26,561 bases of DNA, taken from Chloromonas sp. AAM2 (Eukaryota; Chlorophyta; Chlorophyceae; Chlamydomonadales; Chlamydomonadaceae). Below the pieces are notes generated by a model. The model worked only from the letters and a program-made list of their open reading frames with translations, ran no database searches and was not told the DNA's origin. Every line of letters starts with the position of its first letter. Within the stretch, counting starts at the first letter, position 1. The position numbers and the translations under genes are program-made. Below are positions 20,397 through 26,561 of this stretch, one piece after another. The stretch covers positions 15,247 through 41,807 of the forward strand of contig QAXH01005664.1 of the NCBI GenBank assembly GCA_004335635.1, written 5' to 3'.

Positions 20397-22858
20397 CCGC
20401 ACATGGGGTGACCAGCTGTGTAAACATCGCGTGTTGTGGTAGACGGTGCATTGCCACTTCTGGGACAGCAAACCAGGTCTCAGTGGGACACATGACACGA
20501 CTCAACCAAGTCTTTAAGCACACATCACCACAGTCGCGTGACGTTCACCAGGATTGTACCAGGACTGGCACTCATTCGACCTATCTACGCAGTGGGCGCA
20601 GTGTGTACCAAATCATCCATGACAACCAGTACCACACAAGATATTAGTGCAGTACTCAAAAAGTGTCCCAGAACCACCCAGGACACCGCATCGCAGTGCC
20701 AGATGAAACTCGATGCCAGATGAAACTCAGGACATGACTCTTGGATCTCACCATGACACCACATCTCGGTGACAGATAACACTGACCCAATCCATAACAA
20801 CAGGGTAACAACATCACAGGACCCGGCATACACACCACAAACACACCAGTTCCAGTGTCAGCCCCAAAATTGTCCCAGAACTGGCAAACCTTTTTTTTTT
20901 GCTTGTGCACAATGCAATAAAATCCTTGATCAGGTTGTGGGTATGGTGGCATTTGAACGACATTGTGAACATGACGATGATTGTGCACATCTGTATGCGC
21001 TGCAAAACATCAACATCATGATGTTCAGAAGCGTATGCAGTCCAAGATGGCAGTACTTGGACGCTGTGTTTTTTATTCTTGTATCCATGCTAACAGCGAT
21101 ATTAAACCTTCAATTGGCAGGCGTGCGCCAAACCTTAGCCCAACGAAACACTGGCAGTTGTACAATTGGATAGTGCCGCCATGGCTGCATCAGACACTCA
21201 GGCCGTTGAGGACAACTTACTTGAGTCTTTTCAGGAATAGCATGAAGTATGGTCTGGCTTCTGTCAGCTTGTTGAGCAGGCTGCGATAGTCATAACCATC
21301 CTTGAAGCGAAGGTACATGGTGGTGCCTTGCATCCCAACAGGCACAGGGAATTCGCCTGGCTGCACGATGATTGGGCAGATGTAGCCCAGTTGAGCGTTG
21401 CTGTCGAACATAAAGCTGTACCCATTGGAGTTGATGTAAACTTTGTCGGCAACAAGGAACACAGACTTAAAACCAATGCCTGCAGACACGAAAGGGTGGA
21501 GAGCTGGTCAGTGCATGGAGCACGAGAGCACAGCTTGGCGTTAGTATGTGGGTGCACATTGGAGAGCAAGAGGCCATCAACAATCCAACACCATTGTTTT
21601 TTCTTCATGGTATGATGCGATTGTTGTGTCAACGTTTGTCGAATGCAGGTCGTCTGAAAACCCACATGCATGACCTGCGCCCATTCACCTTTCTCGCCCG
21701 TTTGGCCTCCTGCCTTGGACTTGTTGCTGTTGTGTGTATCGCATATGGCACGTACATTTGCTTCAGTGAAGCCCTCCTCGTTGTTAGTCAGGGTGATGCC
21801 ATGGCTTTCAACCTGCAGTAACGCAACCTTAGTAACTTCGCTTATTCGTGCTAAAGACCACGCAAGGATACCAGGTCAGGCCGCAAGAATTCCTGTGTCT
21901 CATCACATGCTGCTCATCATGCTGCAGTGCACAAACGCAACAAAGACTTACTTGTCACTATGGCACTAAACAGGCAGGCTCGACCAACCCCTTCATAAGG
22001 TGCTAAACCAGGTTCTCCAAACTCTTCATCATCATCATCATTACATGGCTTTTCATGGTTCAACCCACGGTGCTGCAGCTAAACTCTTCATACGGTGCTA
22101 AACCAGGTTCTCATCGGTGCAGGTGTAAAACGTGCCTGTTGTGGCCTCCCTCAACATGGGATTTACATGCAAGCCTCTGGTCAACGGCATCAACAGGTGT
22201 CTGTGTCTGCAGCTTTACATCTGGGATGACTACTGCTGTAGCAGCAGTGAAACATACCTTTAGTGTCAGTGTCGGTATTGCGCCACTGGCATACGCATTG
22301 TCATCTGCATTCTGGACCAGCTCCTCAAAAAAGTGGACCTGGGGACAGTGCATGCAGGAGCAGACTGACATGTGTGCGTGCCAAGTGTGCTTGCCTGGTA
22401 AGACTGGTTTGGTCACCCGCTGCTCCTGCCCCTGCAGTGGTTTAGCAAGCGCCCAAGTGCTTGATACAGATTGTCGTGAATTTAACCCTGTTCCCGCATG
22501 GGGCTGCATGGTCATTGCCAAGGCTACCCCTGATCGGAACGGGCTTGCAAAAAAGCAGTAGTCCTCCCTCTGCCACTCTGATGCGTTCTCAACCCGCTTG
22601 CGTTGCCTGTGCTGCTTGCATGTATAGGATGTAAGAGGTGCCACTACAATGCTGCTCAGCATGCAAGACAAGACATTCGCCCACCTCTTTGCTGTTCAGC
22701 TGCTCAGCTATGGACCTGCAGGCTCGTTCAAGACCACTGAACACCAAACGAGTGCTGGCTGTGGCAGAATACTGTGCTGCGATGTCTTGAAGCACAGCAT
22801 TAGGTGTGCTGCGTCCAGTTATGGGTTCTGCAGCTGCAGCTGGCATTTCGCTTTGCAT
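9381..22858 (-). CDS. NO VEIN-like protein: GHKL/Hsp90-type ATPase domain plus C-terminal DUF3883, 13 exons
   Basis: Exons: 22858-22685, 22338-22258, 21812-21689, 21479-21221, 20240-19835, 19268-18388, 18168-17256, 16727-15366, 15062-14802, 14452-14292, 13816-13191, 12674-10267, 9764-9381. All junctions agree in phase and give about 2,679 residues. Residues about 55-210 form the ATPase fold: FFEELVQNADDNAY (N box), NNEEGFTEANVRAICDTHNS, and GEKGIGFKSVF, whose GEK-G is split by an intron. Next come PIKPSGLKFLLQADF and FIPLPGEV, characteristic of NO VEIN/sacsin-like proteins. About 1,500 helical residues follow, then Ala/Pro/Gln-rich low-complexity sequence, and finally DUF3883 (IGERFVLEAFRTLFPGR, IEVKATRG, FIISPGEFSLAM, YVIVRVG) with a TAG stop at 9381-9383. 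Arabidopsis NO VEIN, a nuclear factor needed for vein and cell-fate patterning, has a similar size and the same terminal domains. The start is uncertain: ATG 22858 is the first in frame, but more 5' exons are possible. The exon-8 donor could be 15366 or 15375. Confidence 0.85.
9845..9926. repeat. (CAT)n tract followed by a 45-bp dispersed repeat, copy 1
   Basis: A run of about 14 TCA/CAT triplets leads into TACATGGCTTTTCATGGTTC and AACCCACGGTACTGCAGCT. The same block recurs at 22026-22080. Both lie in introns of the NO VEIN-like gene. Confidence 0.85.
10267..12674 (-). other. 2.4-kb exon encoding a long low-complexity insert before DUF3883
   Basis: The frame is open for 802 codons. It begins DLWLGSSHLAMTAEKIFSML and SPASMEQWLGMHSIPPLP, a helical segment near the end of NO VEIN-like proteins. 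Roughly 700 residues rich in Ala, Pro, Ser, Gln and Gly follow, including a 12-residue repeat KPLPDPAPAA. An acidic stretch EQELEDEESLVLDDVDWSAA comes next, and the exon ends with the first part of DUF3883. The insert is probably disordered. Plus-strand open frames across it are shadows of the biased composition. Confidence 0.8.
12306..12415. repeat. 36-bp coding tandem repeat, about three copies
   Basis: The unit GGTGCTGGGTCTGGCAGTGG plus CTTGGCGGCC recurs at about 36-bp spacing and encodes the KPLPDPAPAA repeat of the low-complexity region. Copies are nearly identical, which suggests recent slippage or unequal exchange. Confidence 0.75.
13839..13981. repeat. 23-24-bp minisatellite, about six copies
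   Basis: The unit TTCAATTCAATACGCACCAA plus GG repeats about six times, with variants such as TTTGATTCAATACGCACC. It sits in the intron between exons 10 and 11 of the NO VEIN-like gene, right next to the acceptor. Without unique spacers it is not a CRISPR array. Confidence 0.9.
15277..15307. repeat. Perfect 15-bp palindrome with one-base centre
   Basis: ATACCAGTGGTCAAT, then C, then ATTGACCACTGGTAT. The arms are exactly complementary. It lies in the intron between exons 8 and 9 of the NO VEIN-like gene. Confidence 0.9.
16971..17015. repeat. 22-bp tandem duplication
   Basis: CTCAAAGTCCGGCCATATCG plus GA occurs at 16971-16992 and again at 16994-17015, within the intron between exons 7 and 8. 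Confidence 0.9.
20262..20906. mobile_element. Nonautonomous DNA-transposon-like element with terminal inverted repeats
   Basis: The left end, 20262-20297, reads ACAAGCAAAAAAATGAA followed by GTTTGCCAGTTCTGGGACA. The right end, 20871-20906, is its inverted complement with slightly different A-run length: TGTCCCAGAACTGGCAAAC, a T run, then GCTTGT. The inside (about 570 bp) has no coding potential, contains a (GT)n tract and a third imperfect copy of the end motif near 20451-20467. It lies in intron 4 of the NO VEIN-like gene. A related end copy at 242-272 indicates a dispersed family. Target-site duplications were not resolved. Confidence 0.6.
20355..20394. repeat. (GT)n microsatellite
   Basis: About 20 perfect GT dinucleotides inside the inverted-repeat element of intron 4. 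Confidence 0.95.
21221..22338 (-). other. GHKL/Hsp90-type ATPase core of the NO VEIN-like protein (exons 2-4)
   Basis: Exon 2 (81 bp) carries the N box EELVQNADDNAY, with the Glu and Asn that in Hsp90-type ATPases activate water and bind magnesium. Exon 3 carries NNEEGFTEANV, the NO VEIN variant of the DxGxG box, where Asp is replaced by Asn/Glu. Exons 3 and 4 together make GEKGIGFKSVF, the glycine-rich lid box. Exon 4 continues LVADKVYINSNGYSFMFD and GTTMYLRFKDGYDY, typical strands of the fold. The exon-3 acceptor at 21812 was preferred to 21827 because TACTAAG just upstream looks like a branch point and the spacing TLTLK-VESHGITLTNNE fits the family better. Confidence 0.85.
22026..22080. 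repeat. (CAT)n tract followed by a 45-bp dispersed repeat, copy 2
   Basis: Here a short TCATCATCATCATCA run precedes the block shared with 9881-9926, differing by one base (CGGTGCTG against CGGTACTG). It lies in intron 2 of the NO VEIN-like gene. It is flanked by two copies of a further local repeat, GGTGCTAAACCAGGTTCTC, at 21991-22017 and 22086-22112. Confidence 0.85.
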
Positions 22859-22894
22859 ACCAGCAGATACTTGAACGATAATGCACTGCTTCAC

Positions 22895-23696
22895 CGTCCA
22901 ATCCAGAAAAGGCGAAGTTTTTGACCGCTACCGTCCGGACTGCTACGCATCTGGGTGACTCGTCCACTCATCGGATCGTCAGTCCGCTGGCATCTCGCGC
23001 CACAGTGATGGTGCGCACATTTCCCGTTCTTTCCAGCATCGACTTACCTACCGGAGAGTCAAATACAATCCAAACTGCCAGATTACAACTGACAAACATC
23101 GTTGCGCGCTTGAGCTGGCCAGGTGCGATGGAGTACCCACAGGACGTATGGCCACCCACATAAGTAGAGCTCGGCAGGTCACGGTTGGCAGTGGTCAAGT
23201 CAGGTGTGTTTGAGATCCCCCACACTGGTCTCAACGGCCCTGGTGCATGTCGTGCCTCCTAACTGAACTGTCTACCAAATGTAACAGAAATAGCAACAGC
23301 TGAGTCGCCTTACAACCCCCCACAGTGCTCGAAGCTACTGGGGAGATGAGTGCACTGTCAAAAAGTGGCGACTAGAATCAATCTCCTGCTCAAAGCTTGT
23401 CATGCATATCACGGAAACGATCAATCCAGGCACGGTGTTAGGGTGCGAAATGCTTCTCTCCTGACTGCACTGGCCTCTCCAAAAAAGCAAAGCAATCCTG
23501 CAGCAGTTGGCGCGATCGCCCTAACTGACTCCAACGCAAGCAAGCCCGTAGGCACTAACAACGGAACTGACTACTCAAAACATACAACAACAGCGCATAG
23601 GCGCTCACAGGCAAGCTGACAGCAGGCAACTAATTAAACAATGCTGACAGTGCAAGGCAGGCTGGCACACTAAAAGCTTGCTAGCTCCATCCAGGC
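22895..23696. other. Region upstream of the NO VEIN-like gene; possible 5' exon
   Basis: No recognised gene. On the minus strand a short frame from ATG at 22971 (MSGRVTQMRSSPDGSG) runs to a donor-like CG|GTGAAG at 22894. Further upstream, an open stretch (YSIAPGQLKRATMFVSC, then AVWIVFDSP) ends at the donor CCG|GTAGGT near 23055. Either could be a 5' exon of the NO VEIN-like gene, but phases to exon 1 could not be matched. Confidence 0.3.
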
Positions 23697-23701
23697 TTAC
23701 A
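23697..23701 (-). terminator. Polyadenylation signal TGTAA for the repeat-protein gene
   Basis: TGTAA on the minus strand lies 102 bases beyond the TAG stop at 23803-23805. TGTAA is the usual polyadenylation signal of chlorophyte algae. Confidence 0.45.
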
Positions 23702-23802
23702 AGCCTTCGCCAGCGTCTGCTTTTCTAGTTCGGTAACTTGGCTGCTCCAGCGGCTCCACTGTTAATAAACACCACCAGAAGCTCTACTCCAGGCAACGGG
23801 AA

Positions 23803-24423
23803 CTATTCACTGTCGGTGGCATGGCCCACGTAGTTGCCGTATCTTCCAAGGCCCGAACGCTCGATGTTGTAGTGGTCGTCCACATCCATTCGATCAGGGG
23901 TGCGATAGGTGCGAATGGGGCTGCGTGGTCTGGCCCGTGGCTCAACAGGTGGCACCGCCTGGCGGTATGCGCGCTGGGCGCTTCTGTCCTCCTGAGTGCG
24001 CCTGGGCGGTTCAGCAAGCAGTGCGGCAGGGCGGGATGGTGTGCGCTGGGCGCTTCTGTCCTCCTGATTGCACCTGGAAGGCTCAGCAGGCGGGGCAGCA
24101 GGGCGGGATGGTGTGCGCTGGGCGCTTCTGTCCTCCTGAGTGCGCCTGGACGGCTCCGCAGGCGGGGCAGCAGGGCGGGATGGTGTGCGCTGGGCGCTTC
24201 TGTCCTCGTGAGTGCGCCTGGACGGCTCCGCAGGCGGGGCAGCAGGGCGGGATGGTGTGCGCTGAGCGCTTCTGTCCTCCTGAGTGCGCCTGGACGGCTC
24301 AGCAGGCGGTGCAGCAGCGCGGGATAGTGTGCGCTGGGAAGCAGCACGGTGGCTGGGCCCAGGATCACTGCGGTTCGGGGAGCGGTTGCCCCGTGTGCCG
24401 CGTCCGTCATCGTGGGTGCGCCG
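23803..24423 (-). CDS. Arg/Pro-rich protein with 24-residue repeats, last exon
   Basis: The frame is open from a possible acceptor GACCAG|CGGCGC (24423) to TAG at 23803. It begins RRTHDDGRGTRGNRSPNRSD, then has five 24-residue repeats (consensus RTPSRPAAPPAEPSRRTQED plus RSAQ) and ends RARPRSPIRTYRTPDRMD then NIERSGLGRYGNYVGHATDS. The Arg-Ser and Arg-Pro content recalls SR-type RNA-binding or splicing proteins, but no RRM or zinc finger is present, so function is unassigned. This frame was preferred to the two overlapping ones because it ends in a non-repetitive tail and is followed by a TGTAA signal. Upstream exons were not identified; they would lie beyond the long inverted repeat. Confidence 0.55.
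   Translation of the reverse strand, partial: RRTHDDGRGTRGNRSPNRSDPGPSHRAASQRTLSRAAAPPAEPSRRTQEDRSAQRTPSRPAAPPAEPSRRTHEDRSAQRTPSRPAAPPAEPSRRTQEDRSAQRTPSRPAAPPAEPSRCNQEDRSAQRTPSRPAALLAEPPRRTQEDRSAQRAYRQAVPPVEPRARPRSPIRTYRTPDRMDVDDHYNIERSGLGRYGNYVGHATDSE
23980..24339. repeat. 72-bp coding tandem repeat, five copies
   Basis: Five near-identical 72-bp units, each starting near a GTGCGCTGGGCGCTTCTGTC block on the plus strand, encode the 24-residue repeats. The length is exactly in frame. Differences are few, mostly single bases. Confidence 0.9.
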
Positions 24424-24464
24424 CTGGTCAGCTCGACCATCTTGATCCAGCACACCAAAAATGG

Positions 24465-25150
24465 GTCACACATGCAACACATCACACGTGCACGTGCACT
24501 TACGACCCCTGTGCGCGTCATGCTGTGCTTGCATGCATTTGGTGGCATGTCAGCTCATGCGCAACTCATGCACTGGATTGTGATGTATGGCCACAGATGC
24601 GCACAAGCAGCCTGACAGAGCAAAATGGCGTACGCCAAAGCCATGTTCATGTTTGAACAAGCGCTAACAATGCATGTTGCACATGGGCACCAAAATGCAG
24701 CAAGGGCCCTGACGGGATGCGCTGCTTCAAATGCAACACAACAGACACAATCACTTGCAGGAAGAAGGCGATGCTACCAGCATGTTGCTCATTAACGTCA
24801 CGCGTCAGCATGCGTACCCACACGCGCAATGTGCTATGGGTAAAACTGTAACTGTATACATTGTGTCTGTTGTGTTGCATTTGAAGCAGCGCATCCCGTC
24901 AGGGCCCTTGCTGCATTTTGGTGCCCATGTGCAACATGCATTGTCAGCGCTTGTTCAAACATGAACATGGCTTTGGCGTACGCCATTTTGCTCTGTCAGG
25001 CTGCTTGTGCACATCTGTGGCCATACATCACAGTCCAGTGCATGAGTTGCGCATGAGCTGACATGCCACCAGATGCATGCAAGCACAACATGACGCGCAC
25101 AGGGGTCATAAGGGCACGTGCATGCACATGTGATGTGTTGCATGTGTGAC
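24465..25150. repeat. Long inverted repeat (arms about 290 bp, loop 108 bp)
   Basis: The left arm 24465-24751 and right arm 24860-25150 are inverted complements with scattered mismatches. Matching outer ends: GTCACACATGCAACACATCA and its complement. Matching inner ends: ACAACAGACACAAT and ATTGTGTCTGTTGT. Open frames on opposite strands (24647-24880 and 24731-24964) have the same C-terminal sequence, which shows the symmetry and that neither is a real gene. It could be a foldback or MITE-type element, or a hairpin-RNA locus. Confidence 0.85.
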
Positions 25151-26100
25151 TCATGTGAAGCTGATGTGAAGCTTTCATGTGTTGTGGATGGCAGTCACAC
25201 TATGTCATACGGAGTTAGCTGTTGCATGCGCATACCTGTGCACCGTTGTGTTGTGCGTTCGCAGCGCTTGCACCCGGCTGCATGTGGGGCATGCAGGGCA
25301 TGCATGTAAGCATGTGGATATGCCTGGAGACAACAATTGTCAGGCGGTGTAGTGATTGTGTCTGCAGGATCCAGGAGTGGCGGTTCATCACCCCCAGGTT
25401 CAAGTGGCAAACTGGAGTCTCACTCTGTACGTGGGGGGCAGAGGAAAATCACTTAAAGACCGGTGGCCCGAGGTGCAGTCCTGGGGGGGTTTGCCGGTGG
25501 TTGTAGGGTGGTGGGCCTTGGCGATGCTGGCGGGCTTGATTAGCCCGGTATTTCTGTGACAGGAACCTGTAACTAGAAACCAGCACACCAGGTTCCCTGA
25601 CGATTTGCCTGAGCAAGTTGAGGTTAGTGGGGTAGCTTGTGACGGCGCTGGGTTCTGGGACCTAGATCTGACCAGTGCAAGAGCGACAACAGTCAGGCAC
25701 GCGCAGGTAAGCGCTTAGCTGAGCAGTAAGGCAATTAGCACCAGGAACATCAATCAAGCAGTGCGCGCGGTGCGCGTCTTATGCTCAGATGCTGTAGGTT
25801 GCGCGCGGTGCGCAGCCTTTGGCTGAAAAAGGCCGGCTCGGCGAACCTCGACAAACAGTGCAACTCCCCTTACCTGGGCTGCGCCACACAAGGTTTACTT
25901 GCAGGAGATTTGGGCAGGACGCCCCAGGCGTCCTGCCGGGGCAGGAGTTTTTGAGGGGTCCATTGGCTGGTTCCTGCCTGGCGGGCAAGACTTTTCTGGG
26001 CTATCATTCCTGCCGTGGCAGGAGATTTGGGCTCGTTGAGCTATGTGTTCTTGGGCTCGGCGATGTGTAACCCTAGGGCTCTCTGGTTTCGGAGCGCCGA
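25151..26100. other. Unassigned region
   Basis: No gene was recognised. A minus-strand open stretch at 25330-25410 (EPGGDEPPLLDPADTITTPP) could be an upstream exon of the repeat-protein gene, but borders are unclear. Direct copies of GCGCGCGGTGCGC lie at 25763-25775 and 25801-25813. The segment 25820-26040 is GC-richer, with several GGCAGGAG motifs. Confidence 0.35.
25913..25937. repeat. Perfect 11-bp hairpin
   Basis: GGCAGGACGCC, loop CCA, GGCGTCCTGCC. Related GGCAGGAG motifs lie on both sides, suggesting a piece of a repetitive element rather than a terminator. Confidence 0.7.
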
Positions 26101-26101
26101 C

Positions 26102-26495
26102 ATGCATCGTGTCCTCAAGCATCGTCCGACCAGCCGTATGAAACTCACTACTCTGGACTCTGCAATGCGAGCGAAGATGCTTGTTGATGAGGCCGATGTT
26201 TTGACCTTTGATTTGACCGCTGCACTTAACGTGTACAGTGCGTCCCATCCACGCAATGGGACTACGCCCCGCCTGCTGGCAAAACTGCATCAGGCTGTCG
26301 ATGAGGCATGAGTTCTCCAGTGACCTTGATTTTGATCCCGTGGCAGAAGGTTCAGATGATGATGATGATGATGATGCGGACTGGGATGCCGCTGGCCTAG
26401 ACCCTGAGACGTTGGATGCTTTGTCGGAGGGCGAGAAAGAGGGTTCCGATGATGGCATTCCTGAGCCTGTTGTGGAGGCATCTGATGACGATTGA
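26102..26495 (+). CDS. Unidentified plus-strand coding region in two overlapping frames, acidic C-terminus
   Basis: Frame one (ATG 26102 to TGA 26309-26311) reads MHRVLKHRPTSRMKLTTLDS and VDEADVLTFDLTAALNVY. Frame two (ATG 26301 to TGA 26493-26495) reads MRHEFSSDLDFDPVAEGSDD, then DWDAAGLDPETLDAL, and ends EPVVEASDDD. Two TGTAA signals follow at once (26512-26520). The composition looks coding, yet the two frames meet only through an overlap at ATGAGGCATGA, which suggests a frameshifted remnant, an unseen intron or translational coupling. A minus-strand frame across the same stretch (Ser-rich) is a competing reading. Family unknown; a transposon origin is possible. Confidence 0.3.
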
Positions 26496-26561
26496 ACTGG
26501 CATGTGTTCCTGTAATGTAAACCCCCACGGCCCACCAGGCACGTTTCCGTTACGTCGTCGC

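Noticed and set aside
23821..24656. Plus-strand and alternative minus-strand open frames over the 72-bp repeats.
   Set aside because: A repeat unit that is a multiple of three keeps several frames open; these lack a sensible unique end or signals.
24647..24964. Open frames of 77-78 codons on both strands with the same C-terminal sequence.
   Set aside because: They are mirror images produced by the inverted repeat, not genes.

Overview
The window looks like nuclear DNA of a eukaryote, most likely a green alga. The evidence is spliceosomal introns with GT/GC-AG borders that join exons in matching phase, long (CA)n, (GT)n and (CAT)n tracts, TGTAA-type 3' signals, and two gene families typical of plants and algae. 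Assignment to a genus is not possible from the sequence. All exons below were assembled by eye from reading frame, splice motifs and phase.

Layout. (1) Positions 299-7414, minus strand: the 5' part of a gene whose exons join a PHAX-type RNA-binding domain to the N-terminal half of a Dicer/RIG-I-type DECH helicase (Q motif, Walker A, Ia, DECH, motif III, helical insert). The gene runs off the left edge, so the second RecA domain and anything after it (for example RNase III) are not visible. One intron (883-2398) is unusually long and holds a strong TATA box on the opposite strand. (2) Positions 7415-9380: no gene recognised. (3) Positions 9381-22858, minus strand: a 13-exon gene for a roughly 2,680-residue NO VEIN-like protein, with a GHKL/Hsp90-type ATPase fold at the N-terminus, a long helical middle, about 700 residues of low-complexity sequence and a C-terminal DUF3883 domain. 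Its introns carry a 645-bp element with terminal inverted repeats, a minisatellite, a palindrome and a dispersed repeat. (4) Positions 23803-24423, minus strand: the last exon of an Arg/Pro-rich protein built of 24-residue repeats. (5) Positions 24465-25150: a long inverted repeat (arms about 290 bp, loop 108 bp). (6) Positions 25151-26561: mostly unassigned, with a short acidic ORF on the plus strand near the right edge.

The helicase and the NO VEIN-like gene lie head to tail on the same strand. One would be expected to act on structured RNA; the other combines an Hsp90-like ATPase fold with a domain that carries a nuclease-like E-x-K motif. Whether they work together is inference only. The long inverted repeat would form a hairpin of the kind Dicer enzymes cut, but nothing shows that it is transcribed.
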